DNA of 25,464 bases from Kurthia populi (GCF_042686175.1 NZ_JBHUOR010000014.1:1-25464); one strand, 5' to 3'. Shown: positions 1 to 6,927, numbered from the stretch's first letter. The notes: generated by a model not told the origin, from the sequence alone. Translations and numbers: made by a program.

Positions 1-23
1 GTAATTCCCAATTTATACATAAA

Positions 24-65
24 AATAGAGAAGGTGATGTCAAATTCGACATCACCTTCTCTATT
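24..65 (-). terminator. Rho-independent terminator of the sigma-54 activator gene
   Basis: A perfect 18-bp inverted repeat (24-41 with 48-65, loop AAATTC) is followed on the minus strand by a T run at 25-21. The distal arm overlaps the stop codon of the minus-strand gene that ends at 64. The hairpin is symmetrical enough that it may also stop transcripts coming from the left. Confidence 0.85.
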
Positions 66-1473
66 AAAGGCTGGAATTTTCACTTATGTCCCAGCCTCTT
101 TTTTCACGCTTCAGTTTTTTTAATTTTCTGACTACAGTCGGTTGGCTAACTCCTAGCAACGCAGCCATTTCATACGTAGTAGTCGCTTTTTCTTGTGCCT
201 TTTCAAATAATTTGCGCTCAATCGCTTGAATCGCTTCGTTCAAATTAAGCGATTCACATTCTTCTAAATGCAGAGAGGATGGTAGCTCTTGCATGATTTC
301 TATTGGTAGCTGATTGGGCATTATCACAAGACTATCTGTCGTTAACACAAGGCGCTCGAGTGCATTGGCTAATTCTCGTGTATTTCCCGGCCATTCATAA
401 TTTAAAAAAGCTTGAAAAGTAAGTGGGTGTAGCTTTTTTAATGTATCGTATTTTTTATTCATTTCATCTAAATAATAATGGATAAGTGCGGTAATATCTT
501 CTGGACGTTTTCGTAATGGGGGAATGTCTACTGAAATGACATTTAGCCGATAATATAAATCTAAACGAAATTTTCCTTCATCCACCATTTTTCGTAAATC
601 ACGATTTGTGGCTGTCACTAATCGGAAATCTACATTGCTTTCTTTTTGGCTTCCAATTGCTTTAAATTTTTTTTCTTGTAATACTTTTAGCATTTTTACT
701 TGCATTGTTAGTGGCATTTCCCCAATTTCATCTAAAAATAGCGTCCCTTGATGAGCTTGTTGAATTAACCCCATTTTCCCATTCTTACTAGCACCTGTAA
801 AAGAACCAGACTCATACCCAAACATTTCTGATTCAAATAAAGTTTCAGGAATGGTACTACAGTTCACTTCAATGAAAGGCCCTTTAGCACGATTGCTCTG
901 GTCATGAAGATAACGGGCAAGCATACTTTTTCCCACACCTGATTCTCCTAGCATTAAAACAGCTGCGTCTGTATGAGCGACACGGTTTAGTATCGCTAAC
1001 ACGTTGTCAAAGGATTTACTACGATATGTAATTTGGGCCTTTGATTGCAGCGAAGACATTTCAGCTTGTACGCTTTCGAGTTTTCGTTGTAATTTATCAT
1101 AATTTTCATGCAAGTTTAAGATATTCATTTGGTCTTGCGTATAACAAATAACGTATAACAAAGTGCCATCTTCATTAAAAATTGGATAGGCGGTTGTCAT
1201 TAAAAAACGGTTTGTTTTTGTTTCTTGCATGACTTGCGCTTTGCGTTGGGTTTGAATAACGAATGAAATAACAGAAGGCTTTAAAATTTGCTGTTCTTCT
1301 AATTCATAAACCGTTTTCCCAACAATAGCCGACATATTGTCTATGCCATAAAGATGCCAATGCTCTTCATTCGTGAAAAGAACAACTCCATACTGATCTG
1401 TAATGGTAATATTATTATTCGATGTCTCAATAATTGATTGTAATAATAAATGTAAATCGATTAGTTTCGTCAT
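64..1473 (-). CDS. PAS-AAA+-HTH sigma-54-dependent transcriptional activator
   Basis: This is an enhancer-binding protein that would activate RpoN-dependent promoters. A PAS-like sensor covers roughly residues 10-120 and a coiled-coil linker 120-150. The AAA+ domain has Walker A GESGVGKS near residue 176, Walker B LFLDEIGEM and the arginine-rich YYRLNV segment. A FIS/TyrR-type helix-turn-helix (MAALLGVSQPTVVRKL) lies at the C-terminus. The sigma-54 contact loop reads GSFTGA, not the usual GAFTGA. I chose the ATG at 1473 because AGAGGTG sits five bases before it; an ATG at 1491 has no such site. The PAS-only input domain resembles RocR/PrpR-type regulators of amino or organic acid catabolism. 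No -24/-12 promoter was seen nearby, so the target operon probably lies left of the window. The family is certain; the ligand is unknown. Confidence 0.9.
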   Translation of the reverse strand: MTKLIDLHLLLQSIIETSNNNITITDQYGVVLFTNEEHWHLYGIDNMSAIVGKTVYELEEQQILKPSVISFVIQTQRKAQVMQETKTNRFLMTTAYPIFNEDGTLLYVICYTQDQMNILNLHENYDKLQRKLESVQAEMSSLQSKAQITYRSKSFDNVLAILNRVAHTDAAVLMLGESGVGKSMLARYLHDQSNRAKGPFIEVNCSTIPETLFESEMFGYESGSFTGASKNGKMGLIQQAHQGTLFLDEIGEMPLTMQVKMLKVLQEKKFKAIGSQKESNVDFRLVTATNRDLRKMVDEGKFRLDLYYRLNVISVDIPPLRKRPEDITALIHYYLDEMNKKYDTLKKLHPLTFQAFLNYEWPGNTRELANALERLVLTTDSLVIMPNQLPIEIMQELPSSLHLEECESLNLNEAIQAIERKLFEKAQEKATTTYEMAALLGVSQPTVVRKLKKLKREKRGWDISENSSL

Positions 1474-1552
1474 AATTTCACCTCTATTCATTATAGGCTA
1501 TATTTCCAAAAAACAACAAAAAGAACGCGTACTTTTACTCTCTATTAAAAAA

Positions 1553-1576
1553 CATGCCCCCTATATAGAGGTCATG
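1553..1576 (-). terminator. Terminator of the small membrane protein gene
   Basis: On the minus strand CATGACCTC, a TATATA loop and GGGGGCATG form an eight-of-nine-pair stem (one G-T pair, one mismatch), followed by six T residues. It starts inside the stop codon of the gene ending at 1572. Confidence 0.7.
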
Positions 1577-2006
1577 CTTTTATTTTTTGCAAGGAAATTG
1601 CTTTAGGATCGGGTGCTGGCTGCTCGTGATAATGGAAATAGGCAAGCATTAGCTCAAGCTTTCGACAGCAGTAGTTTCGCTCAATTGTAAAGACATTCAG
1701 CCAAATTGTCGCAAATAACGTCGTCGACAAAAAGGCAAAGGCCGCGCCTATTGGTAGATGGACATCACTTAGCTTCATATATGCCGCAAGCGCAACGGTA
1801 ATGGTCGTTAAAAAAATCGCAAAAGGCTGAAAAATACGATTGTACTGCCAATCAATGCTGACCTTTTCCTTTAAAAATGCGACTTCCTTATCCTCAAACT
1901 GGCGTAGTAGCGGATAATTATCTTGCTCATCCTTTTTTACGACATCGTATAATTTACGAATGGACATGTCTTTTAGCTCATGTAATGTAGGTTTATTCTC
2001 ACTCAT
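1572..2006 (-). CDS. Small two-helix membrane protein of unknown function
   Basis: I do not recognise the family. The 144-residue product has a charged, helical N-terminal half (about 1-55) and two hydrophobic segments near residues 62-78 (PFAIFLTTITVALAAYM) and 85-107 (LPIGAAFAFLSTTLFATIWLN). A soluble tail with a CC pair and a His/Tyr-rich patch follows. A good ribosome site (AAAGGAG) precedes the ATG at 2006 by about seven bases, and a terminator directly follows the stop, so it looks like a real monocistronic gene. It is divergent from the GNAT gene at 2153. No signal peptide was seen. It could be a small SLATT-like or DUF membrane protein, but I see no motif that decides. Confidence 0.7.
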   Translation of the reverse strand: MSENKPTLHELKDMSIRKLYDVVKKDEQDNYPLLRQFEDKEVAFLKEKVSIDWQYNRIFQPFAIFLTTITVALAAYMKLSDVHLPIGAAFAFLSTTLFATIWLNVFTIERNYCCRKLELMLAYFHYHEQPAPDPKAISLQKIKA

Positions 2007-2117
2007 TTCAACACTCCTTTTATTACAATTATTAGAAAATTGATAATTTTATGTAAATTATATTTGTTTTTTATTAAAAAATCAAATGATACCTAAAACA
2101 TTAAGAAAAGGGCCTTA

Positions 2118-2126
2118 TGTTATAAT
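2118..2126 (+). promoter_or_regulatory. Extended -10 promoter of the GNAT gene
   Basis: TGTTATAAT is a perfect extended -10 (TG, one base, TATAAT) 26 bases before the ATG at 2153. There is no good -35 hexamer, as is common for extended -10 promoters in Firmicutes. Confidence 0.6.
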
Positions 2127-2152
2127 CAACTGTAAAAAGAACGGAGAAACGT

Positions 2153-2896
2153 ATGAAAACTATCAAGTTACAACAAACTTTTTTTAAATCGTCTAGAGCC
2201 CATAATTTCTCTGGTTCACCTGCATTTGTTAGTAGTGTAGTAGAGCGTACGATTCCTGGCGCTATTTTTTGCGTGAAGCAAAGCTATGTGATTCGCACGG
2301 ATTCCGGACTTTATTTCGTGACAGGGCCTGTTGAAGAGGAACTATACGCCTTTTTACAGCGCTGTATGACGGGCGAGGGACGTTTTACGCTATTTGTGAC
2401 AGATACGAGTTGGCAACAACGACTAGATGCGGCTCCGCTTCGTAAAATACCACGCTATGCCTATTCACTTGATACAGCGGTCTATCAAGCATTACCTCGC
2501 TTGCACACTGCATATCCTATACAGCGCATTGATGCCAAAACCATTATGATGTCAACGGAATTCCCACAAGTCTATTACGAAGAATATTGGGGAAGCGTGT
2601 CACAGTTTTTAGCACATGGCAGTGGCTTTTGTATGATGGACGAGGAACAAATCGTTGGGGAGGCAACTGCCATTTTTCAGTCCACTACAGCGGCGGAGGT
2701 CGATATTTTCACGCACCCTGATTACCGCGGCAAAGGCATTGCCAAGCAACTAGCGATGGCTTTTATCGATCATTGCTTAGCGCAGAACATCACGCCTCAC
2801 TGGGACTGTGATGTAAGGAATACCGCCTCGATTGTCTTAGCGGAGAAAATCGGGTTTACGGCGAGAAAGCCTTACGCAATTTATGTAAGGAAGTAG
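2153..2896 (+). CDS. GNAT family N-acetyltransferase (247 aa)
   Basis: This is a predicted acetyl-CoA-dependent acyltransferase with an N-terminal extension of about 125 residues before the GNAT core. The core (about 150-247) shows the acetyl-CoA pyrophosphate loop in motif A, DIFTHPDYRGKGIAKQLAMAF, which matches the R/Q-x-x-G-x-G/A signature as YRGKGIA. Motif B follows (WDCDVRNTASIVLAEKIGF). The layout, with an N-terminal half carrying no GNAT motif, fits the Firmicute GNAT_acetyltran type. GGAG stands six bases before the ATG and a terminator follows the stop, so it is a single-gene transcript. The substrate cannot be read from the sequence; small molecules and protein N-termini are both possible. 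Confidence 0.85.
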   Translation: MKTIKLQQTFFKSSRAHNFSGSPAFVSSVVERTIPGAIFCVKQSYVIRTDSGLYFVTGPVEEELYAFLQRCMTGEGRFTLFVTDTSWQQRLDAAPLRKIPRYAYSLDTAVYQALPRLHTAYPIQRIDAKTIMMSTEFPQVYYEEYWGSVSQFLAHGSGFCMMDEEQIVGEATAIFQSTTAAEVDIFTHPDYRGKGIAKQLAMAFIDHCLAQNITPHWDCDVRNTASIVLAEKIGFTARKPYAIYVRK

Positions 2897-2925
2897 AAAC
2901 TGTCCAATAAATGGGCAGTTTTTTT
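2897..2925 (+). terminator. Terminator of the GNAT gene
   Basis: AAACTGTCC (2897-2905) pairs with GGGCAGTTT (2913-2921) with one G-T pair and a 7-base loop, and is followed by a T run. Confidence 0.8.
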
Positions 2926-3026
2926 GTGTGCAGAATTATTCTTAAAACATTTTACGTATATTTCAAACAAATAGTGTATACTTTTTCCTTATTCATTCGT
3001 TTAATTAGCAGAAAGGAGAGAGATGC

Positions 3027-3524
3027 GTGGACAAAATTGCGAATGAGCAGCTAATTCAGGTGATGAATGACGTTTATTATTATCTGGTGAAAATTGGCGC
3101 AAATCCAGAACAGGCAAGGGATATTGTACAGGATGCAATTTACAAATCGATGGTGCATCTAGTGGCGATTGATACGAATAAGTATAAAGCATGGGTATTT
3201 AAAACCGCTATCCATCTTTTTTATGACCAGTGTCGACGTTCAAAAAAATTTGAGCAAGTTGAATTGGATGATGCCTTAAAATCATCTAATGCGCTCATAG
3301 AAGAGCAGCTCATCAAAAAAGAACAGGCGACACAAGTACAACGGGTGCTAGCGCAATTACCCTATTTACATAAGCAACTCTTATTATGTAAATATGATTT
3401 AGGCTGGTCATATCAACAAATTTCTGCCTATTTTGATATACATACTAACACGGTTAAAACTTATTTAGCGCGAGCAAGAGCAAATTTCAAACAGCTTTAT
3501 GAACAAGGGGGCTATGAACAATGA
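3027..3524 (+). CDS. ECF-type RNA polymerase sigma factor
   Basis: The product is a 165-residue group 4 sigma factor. Region 2 covers roughly residues 8-70 (AEQAR-like helix NPEQARDIVQDA, then YKAWVFKTAIHLFYDQCRR). Region 4 covers about 105-160, with the helix-turn-helix LGWSYQQISAYFDIHTNTVKTYLARAR. There is no region 1 or 3, as expected for the class. Translation starts at GTG 3027, with AAAGGAGAG seven bases upstream; no ATG fits. The stop overlaps the next start as ATGA, which indicates translational coupling to the membrane regulator downstream. A TATACT -10-like box lies at 2977-2982, but I could not find a convincing ECF autoregulatory promoter. The target promoters are unknown. Confidence 0.92.
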   Translation: MDKIANEQLIQVMNDVYYYLVKIGANPEQARDIVQDAIYKSMVHLVAIDTNKYKAWVFKTAIHLFYDQCRRSKKFEQVELDDALKSSNALIEEQLIKKEQATQVQRVLAQLPYLHKQLLLCKYDLGWSYQQISAYFDIHTNTVKTYLARARANFKQLYEQGGYEQ

Positions 3525-4438
3525 CAGATCCATTTAATGAAAAAGAACTGACAAAAACATTAAAAAAAGCAAAACAGCGCACTTTATTAAAAATGACAGT
3601 AGTGGCACTGCTAATTAGCGTGGCGGTAATAGCAGCTAGCTTTTACGGTCATCGTTATTGGATGGGAAAAATACAAACAGAGGTCATGCATGAGAAAGTG
3701 AATGAGCAAGCTTTTATGAGCTCAGCTAATACCTTTACAACGAATGTGAGCGAGACACAGGGATTTTTAAAAGGCACGATGACGCAGCAAGTATATAAAA
3801 TTATTGAGGATACAATAATTCCATGGGATACCCAAACAATTCATTATACAAATAAAGGATTCGAATCAACGACCTTTACAAGCACGACAATTTCAGTAGA
3901 TGATACAACAGAGATTCATATTCCAGATGGTCAACGCATCATGCAGTTTTATGTGCCACAATATCAATACAAAACCTATGAAAATGATTTAGCTAATATG
4001 AAGCAATATCCTGATGATAAATATATAGAGATGGCGATTTCATTTGAGGATAGCTTTCCATTTGAACATGTACAGAAAATGCTTCCGAAAGAACTTCATG
4101 TGACCTGGTATTGGGTGAATGATTTTGACTCAAAAAAACAAAAGCGTGATATGCCAGAATTAGATGGCGATTTATACGGATTCTCTGCACCTAATAAAAA
4201 TACTACTGTTTTAGCCCAAAAACTGTTAACGAGTGAAGAAGGAATCAATACACCAGAACGATTCTTAGAAGCACTTAAAACATATTCTAAAGAAGACTAT
4301 GAACTACTAAAAAAACGGCAGCACAAGAAATTTATTGCTGGGGTTGTCGTAACCGGTACGAAAAAAGATTTAGCTATTTTAAAAAATCAATCTTATATTA
4401 AATCGTCAAGTATAGGTGCAGTAGTTGATAAAAATTAG
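3521..4438 (+). CDS. Membrane anti-sigma factor with Sigma_reg N- and C-terminal domains
   Basis: The gene overlaps the sigma factor stop by four bases (ATGA), the usual arrangement of a sigma factor and its own inhibitor. The N-terminus (about 1-25) is cytoplasmic, Lys-rich and helical and would bind the sigma factor. One transmembrane helix follows at about 25-46 (MTVVALLISVAVIAASFYGH). The remaining ~255 residues are predicted to be extracellular. The C-terminal part (YEMAISFEDSFPFEHVQKML... ITWYWVND-type pattern, then TPERFLEAL and GVVVTGTKKDLAIL) resembles the sigma factor regulator C-terminal domain. There are no zinc-binding ZAS motifs and no cysteines. The family identification rests on overall resemblance and position. 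The signal sensed is unknown. Confidence 0.85.
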   Translation: MTDPFNEKELTKTLKKAKQRTLLKMTVVALLISVAVIAASFYGHRYWMGKIQTEVMHEKVNEQAFMSSANTFTTNVSETQGFLKGTMTQQVYKIIEDTIIPWDTQTIHYTNKGFESTTFTSTTISVDDTTEIHIPDGQRIMQFYVPQYQYKTYENDLANMKQYPDDKYIEMAISFEDSFPFEHVQKMLPKELHVTWYWVNDFDSKKQKRDMPELDGDLYGFSAPNKNTTVLAQKLLTSEEGINTPERFLEALKTYSKEDYELLKKRQHKKFIAGVVVTGTKKDLAILKNQSYIKSSSIGAVVDKN

Positions 4439-4863
4439 CTTTATCATTTCTTAAGATTTCTACTAGCCATTTCTTCATTTTTCTTCTTTACACTGACAAT
4501 AGTAAAGGAGACTGACATACATGAAAAAACGGCTGAAATCCCTGATATGACAAGCTTTTCAGTCTCAAGGGATAATCGCGGTGGAAAAATAATCACAAAT
4601 AATTTAAATTAATTTTAAAAAAGTGGTTTATCTTTATTTTATCGGGGAACAGTACAACTAATAATGATGCAATCCCATACCACGCTATACAAGCAACACG
4701 AACAAGTAAGGCGTCGTATCGAGAATGTGTTATGTCTCGATCGTAGACACATGTTGCGGGACTTAACCAAGCCGTTAACATTGTGTAAGTAAATAAAGTT
4801 ATTTAAGCAACATCACGTAACAAAAATAGAAGTTTCAATTGATTGCATCATTAGGTGCTACAC

Positions 4864-4891
4864 GGACTGGCGTTTTTGAGCCAGTCCTTTT
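4864..4891 (+). terminator. Terminator of an unassigned upstream transcript
   Basis: GGACTGGC (4864-4871) and GCCAGTCC (4880-4887) form a perfect 8-bp stem with loop GTTTTTGA, followed by TTTTAT. It implies a plus-strand transcript from somewhere in 4440-4860 or read-through from the anti-sigma gene. Confidence 0.75.
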
Positions 4892-4899
4892 ATTTATTC

Positions 4900-4938
4900 A
4901 AAAAAGCGAATGGACGTTCGAATCCATTCGCTTTTTTT
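4900..4938. terminator. Bidirectional terminator directly upstream of the small peptide gene
   Basis: AAAAAAGCGAATGGA and TCCATTCGCTTTTTT form a 15-bp stem with A and T runs on both sides, so it can work in both directions. Its distal arm ends three bases before a TATAAT -10 box at 4941-4946, so it overlaps the -35 region of the next promoter. Confidence 0.8.
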
Positions 4939-4940
4939 GA

Positions 4941-4946
4941 TATAAT
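4941..4946 (+). promoter_or_regulatory. -10 box of the small hydrophobic peptide gene
   Basis: TATAAT lies 40 bases before the ATG at 4986. The best -35 at 17-base spacing is TTCGAA (4918-4923), which is weak and lies inside the terminator hairpin. Confidence 0.45.
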
Positions 4947-4985
4947 AAATGTATGCAACAGCGCCTCTTAGAAAGGAGGCGGTTT

Positions 4986-5165
4986 ATGTCGGCGGTTCTT
5001 TTGTATGTTTTTTCGACGCTTATTCTACCGATTACACTACTAGCTGCGCGTAGTTTCTGTAAAAACTATTGCTACAGCAAAGAGTGGACGGACAGTAAGG
5101 GCGTCAAACATTTTCGCGGCTATAATTGTCAGCCAAAAGAAAAAGACCCTAATCATGAAGATTAA
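4986..5165 (+). CDS. Small hydrophobic peptide, candidate type I toxin
   Basis: The product has 59 residues, with one N-terminal hydrophobic helix (about 2-23, SAVLLYVFSTLILPITLLAA). A short, polar, Cys-containing tail follows and ends KEKDPNHED. I chose ATG 4986 because AAAGGAGG lies just before it; an in-frame ATG at 4953 would add 11 residues but lacks such a site. Size, single N-terminal membrane segment and charged tail match the general build of TxpA/BsrG-type toxins, but I cannot assign it to a known family. A terminator follows at 5288-5315. On the other strand an extended -10 promoter (5323-5331) and a terminator-like hairpin over the 3' end of this gene (about 5142-5172) would define a convergent antisense RNA. 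The toxin role is inference. It may instead be an ordinary small membrane protein. Confidence 0.6.
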   Translation: MSAVLLYVFSTLILPITLLAARSFCKNYCYSKEWTDSKGVKHFRGYNCQPKEKDPNHED

Positions 5166-5320
5166 GGCCCATCCGAAGTTAAACACGTAAGCTGCTGTAA
5201 CAGCTAATGTGTACGCTCTCACACAATTCAACTACTTGAGAGGTCCGACACTGAGAGCTGTAACTCATCAGTGACGTCTGTTGCAAAGGCGGTGTTCGCG
5301 CACCGTCTTTTTGTATGGCT
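5140..5320 (-). ncRNA. Candidate antisense RNA overlapping the small peptide mRNA
   Basis: The minus strand carries TGCTATAAT, an extended -10, at 5331-5323, placing a start near 5316. A hairpin then forms from CCTTAATC (5169-5162) and GATTAGGG (5156-5149), followed by TCTTTTTCTTTT, a good terminator (stem with one bulge). The predicted RNA of about 165-175 nt would be complementary to the 3' end of the peptide ORF and its whole 3' UTR. Several internal hairpins are visible, for example CACTGAGAG with CTCaTCAGTG. The arrangement equals the convergent RatA/SR4-type antitoxins. Expression is not proven, and read-through from the S-component gene at 5347 is possible. Confidence 0.45.
5288..5315 (+). 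terminator. Terminator of the small peptide mRNA
   Basis: GGCGGTG and CACCGTC form a 7-bp stem (one G-T pair) with loop TTCGCG, followed by five T residues on the plus strand. Confidence 0.75.
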
Positions 5321-5322
5321 TC

Positions 5323-5331
5323 ATTATAGCA
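5323..5331 (-). promoter_or_regulatory. Extended -10 of the antisense RNA
   Basis: On the minus strand the sequence reads TGCTATAAT, a perfect extended -10. It starts 16 bases after the end of the S-component gene. No good -35 is visible. Confidence 0.5.
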
Positions 5332-5346
5332 TATTTTTCAGTCTTG

Positions 5347-5898
5347 TTACCGTAACTTGTTTTGGAAATAAGGAATTTTTAATAAAAACGCACATAACGG
5401 AATGGCTACTATGAGTCCAATCACATTTTGTACAATATCACCAGGAATCGATGCCAGCGGCGCTACCCAGTTATTATACAGAATCCCTTCGCCGACATAG
5501 TACACCGCAATCATCACTGGCATTGAAATCACCGCAGCCATAATATTAAGCCCCATATGATTTCCTTTATGACCCTTCGCCCATGCAATCTTCCCGACAA
5601 TATAGCCCTGTAAGCCACGTGCTACAAAGGTAATTGGTGCCCACAATAGCCAGCCACCTACCATATCAAAGAGCGCCATACCAATCGCTCCAGCGTATGC
5701 CCCTTTTTTCGGTCCAAATAGGATCGATGTAATAAATAGCATTGCTGTCCCCATATGCACAAGCCCACCATTTGCTTTAATTGGCAATTTAATATTTAGT
5801 AGCATTGTACAAACAAATACAAGCGCAATAAGCACCGCTGTCATAACCAGCTCTAATGTTCGTTTATGTGTTTCGGAATATCCATTTACATTTTGCAT
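5347..5898 (-). CDS. ECF transporter S component, probably for a vitamin B6 form
   Basis: This is a 183-residue integral membrane protein with about five to six hydrophobic helices. It has the Gly/Ala-rich pattern of ECF substrate-binding (S) components of the DUF1393/ribofla_trS type: a first helix with Leu/Val stretches, then LPIKANGGLVHMGTAMLFITSILFG and AYAGAIGMALFDMVGGWLLWAP. It would bind a vitamin outside the cell and pair with the shared EcfA-EcfA'-EcfT module, which is not in this window. ATG 5898 is preferred over the GTG at 5913 because AGGA lies eight bases before it. The gene is divergent from the pyridoxine-family kinase at 6054, which suggests a PdxU-like B6 importer. Hydroxymethylpyrimidine or another vitamin cannot be excluded. 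The class is solid; the substrate is inference from the neighbour. Confidence 0.85.
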   Translation of the reverse strand: MQNVNGYSETHKRTLELVMTAVLIALVFVCTMLLNIKLPIKANGGLVHMGTAMLFITSILFGPKKGAYAGAIGMALFDMVGGWLLWAPITFVARGLQGYIVGKIAWAKGHKGNHMGLNIMAAVISMPVMIAVYYVGEGILYNNWVAPLASIPGDIVQNVIGLIVAIPLCAFLLKIPYFQNKLR

Positions 5899-5943
5899 AT
5901 TCATCTTCCTCACTCATTGTTAATTTACAGATTATTCTGAAGC

Positions 5944-5996
5944 AAAACTGACATAAAGAAAAGTACCAATTTATTAAAAAATGATAGGGTCAGTTT
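5944..5996. promoter_or_regulatory. Inverted half-sites between the S component and the B6 kinase
   Basis: AAACTGAC (5945-5952) and GTCAGTTT (5989-5996) are perfect inverted copies in the 155-bp divergent intergenic region, with centres about 44 bp (four helical turns) apart. A TATGAT -10-like box for the kinase follows at 6007-6012. This spacing suits two half-sites bound by one looping or dimeric regulator of both genes. It is a proposal only. Confidence 0.35.
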
Positions 5997-6053
5997 AGTT
6001 AGTAGATATGATAGAATGAAGAAAATTAAACTAAAGAGATGGGTTGAACGATA

Positions 6054-6896
6054 ATGAAAAAAGTAGCGGTTATTCAGGACATGTCCTCTTTTGGGAAATG
6101 CTCGCTTACTGCAGCTATTCCAGTGCTTTCTGTCATGGGCGTACAGGCTTGTCCGCTTCCGACAGCTATTTTAACAGCACAAACAGCATATGATAGCTAT
6201 TATTGTAAGGACTTAACAGCTGAGATGCCCCACTTTATCGAAGAGTGGGGGAAAATGAATGAAACCTTTGATGGCATTCATACCGGCTTTGTGACAGGGG
6301 AGCAACAGATTGACCACATTATGCAGTTTTTAGCGCGGTTTCAAACGACAGATACAACGGTGCTCGTCGATCCTGTCATGGGCGACATGGGAGATTTGTA
6401 TAAGATGTATACGAGCCATTTACTAGAACGAATGCGCGCGCTAGTGAAACAGGCAACGATTATTACGCCAAACATTACAGAATGCTGCTTATTAACCGGC
6501 ATTCCGTATGAGAAATTACATAGTTATCACGAAGAAGAAAGCTTTATGCAGGCGGTAGAGGAAGCGGGACAGGTGCTCCATGCACAAACAGGCGCCCAGG
6601 TTATTATTACGGGTGTAACATCATCCTATACAGAGAAGCCTTCGATTAGCAATGTCGTCATCGATGCCAAGCAGAGCTTTTATCATAAACAGCCATTTAA
6701 CGGCCAAAGCTACTCCGGAACAGGCGATTTATTCGCATCTGTCGTCATAGGTGGGCTATTACGCGGCCAAAGCCTAGAAGAAACAATCAAACTAGCAGAG
6801 CAATTTTTAACAGCTGCTATTGAAACCACCGCTAAACAAACAAGCCTGACAAAAGCAGGTGTTTATTTTGAACAGCATTTAGGCATGCTATTGTAG
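6054..6896 (+). CDS. pdxK: Pyridoxine/pyridoxal/pyridoxamine kinase (PdxK/PdxY type)
   Basis: This enzyme phosphorylates pyridoxal, pyridoxine or pyridoxamine with ATP in vitamin B6 salvage. The 280-residue ribokinase-fold protein starts with VAVIQDMSSFGKCSLTAAIP, the substrate-side loop typical of Firmicute pyridoxamine kinases. The central VDPVMGDMG and ITPNITECCLLTG motifs and the C-terminal anion-hole/catalytic segment SYSGTGDLFASV are present; the catalytic Asp is in GTGD. The DPVMGD and PN-x-TE motifs separate it from sugar kinases. The ribosome site is modest (GAGATGGG, about 10 bases before the ATG). The divergent S-component gene probably imports its substrate. A terminator follows. 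A ThiD-like hydroxymethylpyrimidine activity cannot be excluded by sequence alone but is less likely. Confidence 0.9.
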   Translation: MKKVAVIQDMSSFGKCSLTAAIPVLSVMGVQACPLPTAILTAQTAYDSYYCKDLTAEMPHFIEEWGKMNETFDGIHTGFVTGEQQIDHIMQFLARFQTTDTTVLVDPVMGDMGDLYKMYTSHLLERMRALVKQATIITPNITECCLLTGIPYEKLHSYHEEESFMQAVEEAGQVLHAQTGAQVIITGVTSSYTEKPSISNVVIDAKQSFYHKQPFNGQSYSGTGDLFASVVIGGLLRGQSLEETIKLAEQFLTAAIETTAKQTSLTKAGVYFEQHLGMLL

Positions 6897-6902
6897 AGAA
6901 AA

Positions 6903-6927
6903 GAATCGCTTTGGCGGTTCTTTTTTT
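6903..6927 (+). terminator. Terminator of the pyridoxine kinase gene
   Basis: GAATCGC (6903-6909) pairs with GCGGTTC (6914-6920), loop TTTG, followed by seven T residues. Confidence 0.75.

Larger units (their letters stand above)
4439..4940. other. Gene-poor interval with a short leader-like ORF and possible pseudoknot
   Basis: No normal-sized gene is visible here. A nine-codon ORF (4521-4550, MKKRLKSLI) follows AAAGGAG at 4504-4510. It overlaps a possible H-type pseudoknot: CTGAAA 4533-4538 with TTTCAG 4557-4562, and TCCCT 4539-4543 with AGGGA 4568-4572. A 42-codon ORF (4664-4792) is Arg-rich but lacks a well-placed ribosome site. Two terminators end the interval. It may be the remains of a deleted gene or an untranslated RNA. 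Confidence 0.4.

Noticed and set aside
2961..3000. ECF-type promoter (AAC ... CGT) before the sigma gene.
   Set aside because: The only AAC and CGT pair (2966-2968 and 2998-3000) is separated by 29 bases, far more than the usual 16-17.
4524..4530. AAAAAAC before a possible pseudoknot, resembling a -1 frameshift heptamer.
   Set aside because: It is out of phase with the only ORF there (codon breaks at ATG AAA AAA CGG), so X-XXY-YYZ slippage does not apply.
4754..4769. GTTGCGGGACTTAACC equals a stretch of the reverse complement of conserved 16S rRNA.
   Set aside because: The match ends after 16 bases and flanking bases do not continue as 16S; most likely chance.
4593..4792. A 42-codon Arg-rich plus ORF (4664-4792) and an overlapping minus ORF (4593-4781) in the gap after the anti-sigma gene.
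   Set aside because: Neither has a ribosome site at a normal distance, they exclude each other, and no family resemblance was seen.
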